Shown: positions 47,689-57,178, counted from the stretch's first letter. The stretch is 64,000 bases of DNA from Lentisphaerae bacterium RIFOXYA12_64_32 (GCA_001803235.1 MHBL01000055.1:18913-82912); one strand, 5' to 3'. Numbers and translations: made by a program. Notes: generated from the sequence alone by a model not told the origin.

Positions 47689-48513
47689 ATGGAACTGGAC
47701 GGCAGGACCGCCATCGTCACGGGTGCGAGCGCCGGGATCGGGCGTGCCATCGCGATGGAGTTTGCGGCGCAGGGCGCCCATGTCATGTGCTGCGCCAGGC
47801 GCGAAGAGAAGCTGCGCGAGACCGTGGCCCTGATCGAGAAAAACGGTGGGCGTGCCGCAGCCATCCCGGCTGACATCACCAGGAAGGACCAGGTGGACAC
47901 AGTTGTCGCGGGCACGCTCGAACGCTTCGGCCAGATCGATGTGCTCTTCAACAACGCGGCCAGCTTTGCGGCGATCGGCGCGTTGTGGGAGGTCGACTTG
48001 GACGAGTGGTGGCGGGATGTGACCGTCAACGTGCTGGGACCGGCGCTGTTCTGCAGAGCGGTACTGCCGCACATGATGCAGCGCAACAGTGGTGCGATCA
48101 TCAACATGAACGGCGGCGGTTCCTCCGGCCCGTTCCCTGGCGCCTCGGGGTACGGCTGCTCCAAGGCCGCCCTCATGCGGCTCACGGACACGCTGGCCCG
48201 CGAACTGGAGCACGACGGGTATGACATCTACGTGGTTAGCATCGGGCCGGGCTCGGTCTACACCGAGATGTGGGAGCCGCAGTTGAACACGCCGGGCGGC
48301 AAGAAGTGGATCGGCGAGCTCCGCCGGATCGTCGACGAAAAGCGGTACCGCCCGCCCGAAGACTGCGCGAAAGCGTCCGTGCGCCTGCTCCGTATCCTGT
48401 GCCCGGAGATTAACGGCCGCATGTTCGCCGTTAACACCGACTTCGACGACGTCGCCCGCCGCGCCGCGGAAATACGCGAGAAGGACTTGTACCAGATCCG
48501 CTCGCGATCGTGA
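47689..48513 (+). CDS. Short-chain dehydrogenase/reductase (SDR)
   Basis: A 274-residue classical SDR. It has the NAD(P)-binding motif TGASAGIG (11-18), the DITRKDQVD adenine-pocket region, LFNNAAS, a catalytic Ser region (NGGGSSG) and the YGCSKAA motif with Tyr and Lys four apart. ARREE after the second strand suggests NADP preference. No signal peptide; it acts in the cytoplasm as a carbonyl or alcohol oxidoreductase of unknown substrate. ATG 47689 follows GGAGAGG. It is isolated between the repeat element and convergent minus-strand genes. Confidence 0.92.
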   Translation: MELDGRTAIVTGASAGIGRAIAMEFAAQGAHVMCCARREEKLRETVALIEKNGGRAAAIPADITRKDQVDTVVAGTLERFGQIDVLFNNAASFAAIGALWEVDLDEWWRDVTVNVLGPALFCRAVLPHMMQRNSGAIINMNGGGSSGPFPGASGYGCSKAALMRLTDTLARELEHDGYDIYVVSIGPGSVYTEMWEPQLNTPGGKKWIGELRRIVDEKRYRPPEDCAKASVRLLRILCPEINGRMFAVNTDFDDVARRAAEIREKDLYQIRSRS

Positions 48514-48585
48514 CGGCCCAGTACCCCGAGGCAGTCCAGGAGAACCACTGCTTTCCGAGCGCCTGAAGTGGCGGGTCCATAGACA

Positions 48586-49437
48586 TCACCGCCCGCAACA
48601 CTTCTTGTACTTCTTCCCCGACCCGCACGGGCAGGGCTCGTTCCGACCCACCGTCGGGGTAGTGCGGACCGACGCCGTGGCTCGCGTGCTGCCGCGGCAC
48701 TTCTCGTACAGGACGCGCAGGACGCGGCGCCGCTCCACGAGCAGCGCGTAGCCGTACCGCCCGAGGAACGCATTCACGACCGTGGCAACGGGCACGGTCG
48801 GCGTCACTCTCGTCTCGAGGAGTGACCACGTCTGTTTCTCCAAGTCCATGCCAACCACGAATTCCTCGGTGCCATTGAGCAATCCGTCGGACTGGCCCGG
48901 ACTGAGGTACGCAAACGCGACGTGCACGGTCCAGCAGGGGCAGTCCGGGCGCACGCAGTGGAAGTCGACGCCGACATAGGTGTGTCCGTCGACATCGAAC
49001 CGGATGCGATTGTGAAATGGGAACTTCTCATTGTAGGCGACCATCAAGGCCGTGTTCTCGATGGCCGCGACCTTGAAGCGGACCTGCTGTTGAGTCAGGT
49101 CGAGGCCAGCGTAGACTTGCTGTTTCAGGCCGTTGAACAGCGCTTCCAGGAAAGACCAGTCCCCAGCGTCGAGGTCGTCACGGACTGTATCGGCGAACTT
49201 GAAGTCCGCCACGGACACGGTCGAGCCGCTCTTCCGCGAGCCCATGTCCAGGGAGATTCGCCACTGCCGCCCCGCGACGGCCGGTGTCGTCCCGTCCGCG
49301 ACGAAGTGCATGGTCAGGAGGTGGCAGCTACAGGTGAGATCCTGGCAGACACTGGCCGCCACCGTCCAGCGGGAGGCGCGGAACGGCCCGTCCCGAAACT
49401 CGAAGACAGTCCCTGCATCGGTTTTCGTGAATGGCAT
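48586..49437 (-). CDS. SEC-C motif protein
   Basis: A 283-residue protein ending in a textbook SEC-C zinc-binding motif ([20 protein letters not shown]), the last ~20 residues. The preceding ~250 residues form an uncharacterised domain ([35 protein letters not shown]), with a second cysteine group CxRPDCPC near residue 170. SEC-C motifs attach to many proteins and can mediate protein or ribosome contacts. The start is the minus-strand ATG at 49437 because AGGAG stands about nine bases upstream; an earlier ATG at 49482 is weaker. Function unknown. Confidence 0.85.
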   Translation of the reverse strand: MPFTKTDAGTVFEFRDGPFRASRWTVAASVCQDLTCSCHLLTMHFVADGTTPAVAGRQWRISLDMGSRKSGSTVSVADFKFADTVRDDLDAGDWSFLEALFNGLKQQVYAGLDLTQQQVRFKVAAIENTALMVAYNEKFPFHNRIRFDVDGHTYVGVDFHCVRPDCPCWTVHVAFAYLSPGQSDGLLNGTEEFVVGMDLEKQTWSLLETRVTPTVPVATVVNAFLGRYGYALLVERRRVLRVLYEKCRGSTRATASVRTTPTVGRNEPCPCGSGKKYKKCCGR

Positions 49438-49498
49438 TCGCAGTCTCTCCTGTGGCGTTGCCTCTGGCGTTCTCCCGGGCACCGGCCTTCATCCCGCG

Positions 49499-49532
49499 CG
49501 CCCCGGACCGCGTGAACGCGGGACCACGAGCC
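49499..49532. repeat. Dispersed 34-bp repeat R2, copy 2
   Basis: Matches 32430-32463 with two differences. Intergenic between the SEC-C gene and the R-M-like gene; the CCGCGTGAACGCGGGA core recurs at 49925-49940. Confidence 0.7.
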
Positions 49533-49570
49533 TGGGCCGCATCCCGCCCCGGTTCGGGCCGGCATCCCGT

Positions 49571-51358
49571 TCACACCGCGCCGTAGGGGTAGTCGATCAT
49601 GGCCTGGTGCGCGTGCTCGGCGAGGAGCTTGACGTCGGCGGGGGCGAGGCCGAACAAGTGATACACCCGCTCGTCGATCTCGGTCTCGATGGCGACCAGG
49701 CGCGCGGTCAGCGTGGCGTGGTTCTGCTTCCAGCCGGCGAGCGCGTCCTCCCACTCCTGGCGTTCGGACACCGGAATGGTGGCCTTCAGCGCCTTGCGCA
49801 GTTCGCTGCGGAACGCGGCGAAGTCCAGGGCCCACCAGTCGGTGAGCCGGGTGTTGAGCGCGGGGCGCACCGCGGTGGCCGGGGCCAGGGACACGGAGTC
49901 GGTCGCTGAAGCTCCCTCCGGCTTCCGCGTGAACGCGGGACTCTGACCCGAAACGGCGGGGCTGCAGAAATCGGTCAGCAGCCGGTGCCGGACCCGCTCG
50001 TGCAGGGCGTAGCGCTCGCGCGCGACCGCCGTCGCGTCCGTCGCCAGCGCGGCCAGGCGCTCGCGGTCGGACGCGTCCGGCACGACGATGGGCAGGCGGC
50101 CCATGAACTGGCCCTTGCAGCGGGATTGCCAGAGCCCGCCACGCAGGCGAAGCGGCGTCGATAGTTGGCTAACGCAGAACCAGGTCACGCGCGACGCCAG
50201 GACCGAGAGCAACCATTTTTCGCACGGCATCACGAAGGCCGTGTCGTTCACATACACGCCGTCCGTGTCCCACGAGAACCGTGGCCGTTTGGCGATGTCC
50301 GGCCAGAGGATCTTGGGCTCGTCGAAAACGGCGTAGTAGTCCACCGAGTCTTGGATTTCGTACCACTTGTAGGAGCCGGACTTCCGACCCGGCCATTCGA
50401 TCCGCCGTCCCGAGGCATCGACGCCAGTCCAATCGGTGGGCTTCGGTTCGAGTTGGCTGCGGAACGTCTCCAGATAGGCCTTGATGGACGGGAACCGGTC
50501 GATGTCGACGCCCCGGCGAGTGAAGATCAGCCAGCGGCCCTCGTCCTCTTGGTACCACGGGCGCAGGTCCTCGCCGCGTAGCATCCGGCGCAGGAGCGGC
50601 GCGCAGCCGGGGTCGGCGGCGACCAGGCGGTCGCGCGTGGCCTGGTCCACGATGAACGCCTCGTTCAGCCCCGTGAGCACGCCGCGGTACATGCGCCCGC
50701 CCACGACCTCGTCGAGCGGCCGGCCCACGGCCATGATGCGGTCGAACAGCGCGCTGACCGCGGCGGGCTGGAAGCGCCACTCGGCGCGCGCGAACACGCT
50801 CGCGTCGCAGTCGATGCCCTCCGTGGCAACCGCGTCGGCGAGCGAGTCGGGAATGGCGCCGCGCATGAAGTAGGCGCGGAATGGCTGGGGCGTGGCGGCC
50901 TTCTCCAGAATCGAGATGGTCGGGAAGACCATTTCGGCGTCGGCGAACGGCTGGTTCTCGCCGAAGTTCACGAGCGTGCGGTACCGGGCGACGGTGGGGA
51001 GCCAGGCGCGGAACGGCGCCGCGAAGTTCGCATTGGCGAACGTTCCCGAGGTGATGAACCCGAGCCGGCCGCCGGGCGTGCGCCCGCCTTTGGTTTCGCT
51101 CGACGCGGACTCGGCCTTGAGGTGGTAGGCATCGAGATGACCGGCAACAGGCAGGTACCCGAGCAACCGTCCGAAGATGTCGGCTAGGAACGGGCGCTGG
51201 AGGGGCTTCTCGTTGAGGTCGAGGAAGGCAGGGTCTGCAGCCGTCTTGGCCCAGTCGGCCGCCGCCGCACGTTGCTGGTCCGTGAATTCCGGAGCATATC
51301 CCGCCATCCTGCCTTTCAACAGGCTGGGATTGAACAGAGGTTTGAAGATCTCCGGCAT
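49571..51358 (-). pseudogene. Eco57I-like type IIG restriction-modification protein with deleted methyltransferase core
   Basis: A 595-residue frame that starts like an Eco57I-family protein (MPEIFKPLFNPSLLKGRMAG, NEKPLQRPFLADIFGRLLGY) but jumps at about residue 85 (SSETKGGRTP) to RLGFITSGTFANANFAAPFR, the region that normally follows the NPPY motif. The SAM motif, the catalytic NPPY and the nuclease region, several hundred residues, are missing. The rest is a TaqI-like C-terminal target-recognition region (RGVLTGLNEAFIVD, LRPWYQEDEGRWLIFT) and helical end. It is in frame throughout. Start ATG at 51358 has GGGGG upstream. Modification and cleavage activity are unlikely; a DNA-binding remnant is possible. 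Confidence 0.75.
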
Positions 51359-51428
51359 GGTGCCCCCATACTGCCACGCGTCCAGCAAAGCGGAATATGC
51401 CATCCCGGGAGGCGGATGCAAAACGTAC

Positions 51429-51447
51429 CGACCTGTGCGGGTAAATC
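51429..51447 (-). promoter_or_regulatory. 19-bp shared upstream sequence, copy 2
   Basis: The minus strand reads GATTTACCCGCACAGGTCG, identical to 44903-44921, and lies 70 bp upstream of the R-M-like start codon. Orientation towards the downstream gene is the same at both sites. Confidence 0.45.
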
Positions 51448-51515
51448 TACAGAGAGAGAAGGCTGTGCAATGGGCGCTAGGATGCGCCTGTTCGCGGTTG
51501 TACGCAGCGGCGGGT

Positions 51516-51629
51516 AGTGGCGCGGGACCTCCGGGACCGCAGCAGGGTGCTCGGGGCCGTCTCGGCCCGAGGCCCTCGGCCGGGGACCGGCCGGCGCACC
51601 CCGCTTCGGCGCGGGACGCGCGAGCCACT
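51516..51629. repeat. Dispersed palindromic repeat R1, copy C (short)
   Basis: Same ends as copy B (AGTGGCGCGGGACC ... GCGAGCCACT) but lacking about 36 bp right of the GAGGCCCTCGGCCGGGGA centre. Intergenic between the divergent R-M-like gene and the DUF4143 remnant. Confidence 0.8.
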
Positions 51630-51766
51630 GCGGCCGGAGAATGCTGGGTTCTTCCCGCCGGCATGTCCGCCATAGTCTGAGCGACGGCGGAAGGCTTGGC
51701 GAAGGCGGTTGACGATCCGTGTCCGCAGGACCAGTGTGACAGACGTCGCCCTCGCGAACCCCGCCA

Positions 51767-52144
51767 TTGCGCTCGCGCCGCCTTCTTTTATCCGGGATAA
51801 CCGCAAGCCACGGTTGCGTTTTTCTATTGCTGGCCTATCGCAGCTACCGGCGTGTGTTCAACGACTTGCTCTACTGGGCTTCAAATTCCGGGCGGGCTGT
51901 CGATGTGGATTTTCTGGCTGTCAAGGGTGACCAGATGGTTGCTATCGAAATCAAGTCCGGCGCCCTTTTCCAGGAGGCGTGGTGCAAGGGGTTGCGCGCG
52001 TTCGGCTCACCCCCTGGTCTGCTGCGACAGATCGTGGTCTGCCCGGACACTCCGGACCTTCGCACTGCGGACGGAATAGAGGTCCTTTCCTATCACCGGT
52101 TCGCCTCGATCCTGCATGAGAATCTGCTGTTCACGTCACCGTGA
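51767..52144 (+). pseudogene. C-terminal remnant of a DUF4143-type AAA+ ATPase
   Basis: A 125-residue open frame. From about residue 23 it matches the C-terminal restriction-endonuclease-like part of DUF4143 ATPases: LAYRSYRRVFNDLLYWAS, RAVDVDFLAVKGDQMVAIEIKSG, then LRAFG and a final IEVLSYHRF. The D-x-D-F and E-I-K residues of that fold are kept. The N-terminal P-loop ATPase domain (normally about 250-300 residues) is absent and there is no good ribosome-binding site, so this is most likely a decayed gene. It flanks the broken R-M gene, consistent with an old accessory island. Confidence 0.65.
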
Positions 52145-52316
52145 GCCGGCCGTCGGGATCCGGTAACCGGCCGCTGGCGTCCCGTGTCGGGCCTGGCGGC
52201 GCGGGCAGCAACGTCGTTAGCCGCGGAACCTGTTCACCTGCCGCACGAGCGCCGGCCGACTTGACTTTCCCGCCAATGGGCACGACCGTTCTCCGGCAAT
52301 CGAAAGGAGCATGTCG

Positions 52317-55300
52317 ATGCACACCAGGCGCTTTTCCGCGGCGTCGTTTCCTTGTTCACTGCTGGCGACGTTGGCCGTCATCGCGCTGTCTTCGGGCCGT
52401 GCGGCGGAGCCTACGGCCGAACAGATCCTGGCCGACAGCGGGTTCCTCGGCGGCCTGATCGTGCAGGTCGGGCTTGCGGACGCGGCGTTGGCCGTCTCCC
52501 TGGGCAACGTGCCCAACGCGCTGGTGCACGGGCTCGTGCCGGACAGTGCCGCGCTCGAACAGGTGCGCAGCCAGATCCGGGCTGCGGGGATGTATGGCAA
52601 GGTTTCCGTTGCGCCGTGGCCCGGCCCCCGTCTTCCTTACGCTGACGGGATGGTGAATCTGCTCCTGGTCCTGGACGAACGGGTTGCGCTGGATCAGGCC
52701 GAGGTCGAGCGTGTCCTGGCGCCGTTGGGCGTGGCCAGGGTGCGGCGCGCGGGCACGCTCGCCACGTATCGGAAGCCGTGGCCGGCCGACGTGGACGAGT
52801 GGTCGCACGCGCGCTACGACGCCACCGGCAACGCCGTCAGCAAGGATCAGCGGGCCGGGCCGCCGCGGTCCCTGCAGTGGGAGGCATGGCCGCATTGGAA
52901 CCGGGGCACGAAGACCAGCGCCCTAGTCTCGGCTCGGGGGCGTTTGTTCTACATCCTCGACGACGCGAATTTTTCCGTCACTCCCCCGACCTGGGCCCTG
53001 ATCGCGCGCGACGCGTGCAACGGCATTCAGCTCTGGCGGCACGAGTTGCCCGACTGGCCCGGTGCGCAGGGCGGCAAGAAAGTCGGGCCGGCCCAGGTGA
53101 ACCGCCTGTTGGTTGCCGTGGGCGATTCGGTGTACGCCACACTGGGCGGCGGCGCGCCGGTCAGTGTCCTGAACGCGGCCACCGGCGAGGTGATCCGGGC
53201 GCTCGACGGCACCGAGAAGGCTGAGGAGTTCATCGTGTCCGACGGCGTTGTCGTGGCAATGGTGAATTCTGCCACGGCCGCCGATGTCCGGCGCGGTGCG
53301 GCCCAGAGCAGGAGCCGACGTCTCGTCGCCGCGGACGCCGGCACGGGAAAGATCCTCTGGGAGCACGCCGCGGATAGGGTTCTGCCGATGGCCCTGGCGT
53401 CCGACGGAAAGCAGGTGGTTTACCACGACGGCAACGCCCTGCGCAGCCTGGATCTGAAGACCGGGTCGCCGCGGTGGACATCACCGCCCACCGGCCAAAA
53501 GGTCGTCTTCAACAGTTCGGCCGACTCGGATCGTCCGGGGGCGGAGAAGGGGACGATTTGGCTCGCGCCCCAGTTTGCGCCGACGCTGGTCATGTACGGG
53601 GATGTGGTCGCCTTTGCGGGCGGGTGCCGGCTCAATGTGGTCTCGGCGTCCGACGGTCGCGAGCTCTGGCGCTCTGAGGAATTCGCGCCGTCCGGTTACT
53701 CCGTGCCCGTCGATCTCTTCGGTTTCGGCGGCTGTCTCTGGGGCCCGGACGCGGGGATGAACCTGTGGAGCCCGCGCGATGACAACATCGACTACAACGC
53801 CTACGACCTGCTGACCGGCGACGTCAAGAAGCGCGTCAAAGGCAAGTACGGATACCGTTTCCAGCACCATCGCTGCGCGCAAATGAAAGTCGTGGGCAAC
53901 CGAGTGATCGCCGCCAGGGCGGGCATCGAGTTCCTGGACACGGAGACCGGTGATGTGACAGGGCAACACTGGATCCGCGGGAGTTGCTACTACGGTATTC
54001 TCCCGGCCAATGGCCACTTGTACGTGCCGCCGCACAACTGCGCCTGCTACATCCGTGCCAAGCTTTCCGGGTTCATGGCGCTGAACGGCGACGTGCCGGC
54101 GCGTGCGGCCGAGATTCCGGAGTCGGCCAGGCTCGAACGCGGCCCCGCCTTCGGCCAGACCGCAGGCAACGCGGATGACTCGGGTCCGGAGGATTGGCCA
54201 ACCTACCGGCACGACACGGCACGTTCCGGCCGGACCGCGACCAAGATCGGCACCGACCTGCTTCTCGGCTGGGAGACGGATCTTGGCGGCACGCTCACCA
54301 GTCCGGTGGTCGCCGGGAACCGGGTTTATGTGGCTGGCACCGACGCCCACACGCTCTACGCTCTCGACGTCGGTACGGGAAAGGTCCTCTGGCAGGTCAC
54401 GGCCGACGCCCGTATCGATTCCCCGCCCACCGTCTACCAGGGCCTGGTCCTGTGCGGGTGCCGCGACGGGTCGGTGCACGCGCTTCGCGCCGCGGACGGC
54501 GCACTGGCTTGGCGGTTCCGCGCCTGTCCCGAGGAGCGGCTCATCGTCTCCTACGGACAACTGGAATCCGTCTGGCCGGTGAGCGGCAGTGTGATGGTGC
54601 TGAACGACACCGTCTACGTGGCGGCCGGAAAGTCGTCCTACCTCGACGGCGGCATTCGGCTTTACGGCCTGGACCCGCAGACGGGAAGCAAGCGTTTCAA
54701 CACGGTCCTGTCGACGCTGGGGCCGGACGGTTCGGAGACCATGGACGAGGAGAGCGTGGACGGGTTCCTGAACGACGTCCTGTCGAGCGACGGCGAACGG
54801 ATCTTCATGCGCCACCAGATCCTGGACCTGGAGGGCAAGCCGCAGAAAGGCCGGGTTCCGCACCTGCACACCCCGGCGGGCTTCCTCGATTCCGACAGCA
54901 CGTCCCGGCTCCTGTGGACCTACGCTCCCGTGTACACGTCGCCGCACCAGGGCGCGTTCTACGACCAGGAGCTCAATCGCGCGATCTACCCGTCCGGGCG
55001 CATCCTCGTTGAGGACGAGGATGCGGTTTTCGGCTACGGGATGAACAGCTACGACACCATGGGCGCTGACCTGAGCGGCGGGCCGTGGAGCAAGTGGACG
55101 GGGCGGGCCGGGTATTGGGCCCTGTTCGCCGCCCCGAAGAAGATCAACGCTCCCCTCGATATGCCGGCCAAGGAAGCACTCACGATGGCGCGGAGCGGCA
55201 AGAACCAGATCAGCTTCACATGGGCGAGTCGGCTCCGTATCCTGGTCCAGGCGATGGTGCGCACCGCTGACCTCCTGTTTGTTGCCGGCCCTCCCGGCAG

Positions 55301-56231
55301 CTCCGCAACGTCGCAGGCAGCGCTCGAAGGCAAGACGGCCGGCACGCTGTTGGCCGTGTCGCCTGCCGACGGGAAGGTGCTCCAGAGCATGCCGCTGCCC
55401 AGTGGACCCGTCTGGGACGGCATGGCCGCCGCCTCCGGGAACCTGGTCCTGAGCCTGGCGAACGGCCGCGTGGTCTGTCTCTGGACCGCGGCCCCGGGCC
55501 GTGCCGGCACCCCGCTGTCAGCGGCGGGATCGCAGGTCGCGCTGCCTCCGGTCAAAGTCGCCGAGGAGCCCGGGCTCGTGGGGCGCTGGCGTTTCGATGA
55601 AGGCGCGGGCATGCTGGCCCGCGACGGCTCCGGGCGCGGCCACGACGCGGAGGTCTCCGGGCAGTGGGCCACCGGCGAGTTCGGGACCTGCTTCTTGGCC
55701 ACCGGCACCCCGAGCGCGGTCACGATCCCGGATGCCGAGCACCTGCATTTCGGGAACGACGATTTCACCCTCGCGTTCTGGCTGAAGCTGGACGGACACG
55801 ACGTGCGACTGCTGGGAAAGGAGGCGTTCCCCGAGAACTGGTGGGTGATCAACGTTCTCGACAACGGCCAGGCTGAACTGGTACTGGCGGAAGGCAGGGG
55901 CGCCGGGCAGAGCGCGCGCGGGAAGACCGGCGCCGCCCTCGCGACCGACGCCTGGACCCATTTGGTCGCGGTCGCCGATCGCCAGGCGCACGAACTGCGC
56001 TGGTACATCAACGGCGCGCTGGACAGCCGTCATCCCATTCCCGAAACCATGAGCAAAGGGCTGAACGGCGGCGCCGCCGCCATCTCCATCCCTTCCGCCC
56101 ACAAGCCGTTCCGCGGCCTCATCGGCGACTTCCGCATCTACCGGCAGGCACTCAGTCCCGAGCGCGTGAAGGAGTTGTTTGAGGAAGAAGCCTCGCGCCG
56201 GGTCAGCACGGTCTTCAAGGTCCGGGACTGA
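52317..56231 (+). CDS. Secreted methyltransferase-like/PQQ-propeller/LamG protein (paralogue of 27545)
   Basis: A 1304-residue protein. Signal peptide (CSLLATLAVIALSSGRAAE), a methyltransferase-like domain (about 38-150), PQQ-propeller repeats (TPPTWALIARDACNGIQLW, LYALDVGTGKVLWQVTADAR), then a LamG domain in normal order at the C-terminus (about 1085-1300: LVGRWRFDEGAG, AWTHLVAVADRQ, GDFRIYRQALSPE). At motif I it reads VQVGLADA where the 27545 protein has VHLGCGDG, so SAM binding should be lost. GGAG seven bases upstream favours ATG 52317 over ATG 52311. Substrate unknown; the fold suggests a periplasmic or extracellular binding or oxidoreductase-like role. Confidence 0.85.
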   Translation: MHTRRFSAASFPCSLLATLAVIALSSGRAAEPTAEQILADSGFLGGLIVQVGLADAALAVSLGNVPNALVHGLVPDSAALEQVRSQIRAAGMYGKVSVAPWPGPRLPYADGMVNLLLVLDERVALDQAEVERVLAPLGVARVRRAGTLATYRKPWPADVDEWSHARYDATGNAVSKDQRAGPPRSLQWEAWPHWNRGTKTSALVSARGRLFYILDDANFSVTPPTWALIARDACNGIQLWRHELPDWPGAQGGKKVGPAQVNRLLVAVGDSVYATLGGGAPVSVLNAATGEVIRALDGTEKAEEFIVSDGVVVAMVNSATAADVRRGAAQSRSRRLVAADAGTGKILWEHAADRVLPMALASDGKQVVYHDGNALRSLDLKTGSPRWTSPPTGQKVVFNSSADSDRPGAEKGTIWLAPQFAPTLVMYGDVVAFAGGCRLNVVSASDGRELWRSEEFAPSGYSVPVDLFGFGGCLWGPDAGMNLWSPRDDNIDYNAYDLLTGDVKKRVKGKYGYRFQHHRCAQMKVVGNRVIAARAGIEFLDTETGDVTGQHWIRGSCYYGILPANGHLYVPPHNCACYIRAKLSGFMALNGDVPARAAEIPESARLERGPAFGQTAGNADDSGPEDWPTYRHDTARSGRTATKIGTDLLLGWETDLGGTLTSPVVAGNRVYVAGTDAHTLYALDVGTGKVLWQVTADARIDSPPTVYQGLVLCGCRDGSVHALRAADGALAWRFRACPEERLIVSYGQLESVWPVSGSVMVLNDTVYVAAGKSSYLDGGIRLYGLDPQTGSKRFNTVLSTLGPDGSETMDEESVDGFLNDVLSSDGERIFMRHQILDLEGKPQKGRVPHLHTPAGFLDSDSTSRLLWTYAPVYTSPHQGAFYDQELNRAIYPSGRILVEDEDAVFGYGMNSYDTMGADLSGGPWSKWTGRAGYWALFAAPKKINAPLDMPAKEALTMARSGKNQISFTWASRLRILVQAMVRTADLLFVAGPPGSSATSQAALEGKTAGTLLAVSPADGKVLQSMPLPSGPVWDGMAAASGNLVLSLANGRVVCLWTAAPGRAGTPLSAAGSQVALPPVKVAEEPGLVGRWRFDEGAGMLARDGSGRGHDAEVSGQWATGEFGTCFLATGTPSAVTIPDAEHLHFGNDDFTLAFWLKLDGHDVRLLGKEAFPENWWVINVLDNGQAELVLAEGRGAGQSARGKTGAALATDAWTHLVAVADRQAHELRWYINGALDSRHPIPETMSKGLNGGAAAISIPSAHKPFRGLIGDFRIYRQALSPERVKELFEEEASRRVSTVFKVRD

Positions 56232-56269
56232 CGCCACGGTCCCGGCTGGAACCGGTCCGGCGTCCGTGC

Positions 56270-56286
56270 GCGGCCCCAGGGGCCGC
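56270..56286 (+). terminator. Hairpin after the PQQ/LamG gene
   Basis: GCGGCCCC and GGGGCCGC pair perfectly 38 bp after the stop codon. There is no T-tract, so it is only a candidate terminator; it also faces the 3' end of the convergent DUF2283 gene. Confidence 0.35.
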
Positions 56287-56441
56287 GGGGCAGACCTGTC
56301 TTCGTACGCTCATCTACAGAAGACGGTCATGGAAACGTGCGAATGGGGGCAGGTGACCCGAATGCCCCAAGGGGAAACGTCCTCTCCGCTTTGCTGTAGG
56401 CGGTATCGGGACCAAAAAGGTGCTCGCAGCCGTACCGGAAC

Positions 56442-56756
56442 TCACCGGACGCATCCCGTTCTTCGTCGGTGCTTCGTCCGGGGTGCGCGACGGACGATGC
56501 CCCCCGGTCCCCGGGTGCTGGCGTTGAGGATCGTCACGCCGACGACGGTCTGGCCGTCCTTGCGGACGAGTGTGTCTTCGTCCAGTTCGACGGTTCGGGT
56601 TGCACGCTGTGGCCTGCGGAAGCTCATGTAGAGCACGTCCGCCTCTGCGTCGTAGTCGACCCACACATGCTGGGCCGACAGGCGCAACAGGTCGGACGCC
56701 ATAGCCGTGCATTTCGCGACCAACTCCTGCGCTGATGTCGTTACTGTCGTCGCCAT
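56442..56756 (-). CDS. DUF2283 protein (putative antitoxin)
   Basis: A 104-residue protein of the DUF2283 family, shown by WVDYDAEADVLYMSF, DEDTLVRKDGQTVVGVTILN and a basic tail. Start ATG at 56756 has GGGAG about nine bases upstream. It overlaps the preceding gene by 16 bp on the same strand, so the two are translated together. DUF2283 proteins are often encoded beside small DUF4258 or RelE-like proteins and are suspected antitoxins; that role is inferred from the pairing. Confidence 0.8.
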   Translation of the reverse strand: MATTVTTSAQELVAKCTAMASDLLRLSAQHVWVDYDAEADVLYMSFRRPQRATRTVELDEDTLVRKDGQTVVGVTILNASTRGPGGIVRRAPRTKHRRRTGCVR

Positions 56757-57040
56757 GCTATCTCTCCCTTCGGCCTTGCATCGAGCAGGTAGGCCGTGAC
56801 CACAAACCCATCTTTCCGCGTCACCTCGCGGTAGACGACGACCAGCCACGTCCGCCGACTGAGGTTCCGCACCGCCTTGAGAGCGCCCCGGTTTGCCCGA
56901 ACCACGAAATCCGGAGTCTCTATTGCATCAAGGACGTCGTGGAAATGGCTTGCCAGTTCATCGTGGTTCTCTACGACATGATACCATCGTTCGTAGGTCA
57001 GCCGGATCGGTACACCGTTGACGGAGTAGGCAACGTCCAT
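56741..57040 (-). CDS. Small PBECR/DUF4258-like protein (putative toxin)
   Basis: A 99-residue protein: YSVNGVPIRLTYERWYHVVE with a conserved His in the ENHDELASHFHDVLDAIE segment, TPDFVVRAN, then a strand pair WLVVVYREVTRKDGFVVTAY. This layout resembles small RNase-like toxins of the PBECR or DUF4258 groups; I cannot decide which. GGAG precedes the minus-strand ATG at 57040. It is the first gene of a two-gene unit with the DUF2283 protein. Confidence 0.75.
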   Translation of the reverse strand: MDVAYSVNGVPIRLTYERWYHVVENHDELASHFHDVLDAIETPDFVVRANRGALKAVRNLSRRTWLVVVYREVTRKDGFVVTAYLLDARPKGEIAWRRQ

Positions 57041-57178
57041 TCATATCTCCATCTGCGCCATGCCCCCTCTGAGGCCCGAAAACCGCGAAAACAAGTCTGG
57101 TCTACAGTATGCTGCGGAGGCGGACATGGCAAGGTGTCTACGTGCCGCTGTGCCGCACGCAGATGTGGCGGCCGGCCT

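Larger units (their letters stand above)
51359..51766. other. Intergenic stretch with shared 19-mer and repeat R1
   Basis: No credible gene. It contains the 19-bp shared sequence at 51429-51447, R1 copy C at 51516-51629, and the decayed upstream part of the DUF4143 remnant. Confidence 0.55.

Noticed and set aside
49571..51358. BREX or DISARM methylase as part of a defence island
   Set aside because: Only an internally deleted Eco57I-like protein is present; none of the partner genes of those systems occurs nearby.
51784..51830. Possible repeat shared with 63433-63475
   Set aside because: The two stretches share CGGTTGCG and flanking bases but align only loosely, with gaps; too weak to call without a genome search.
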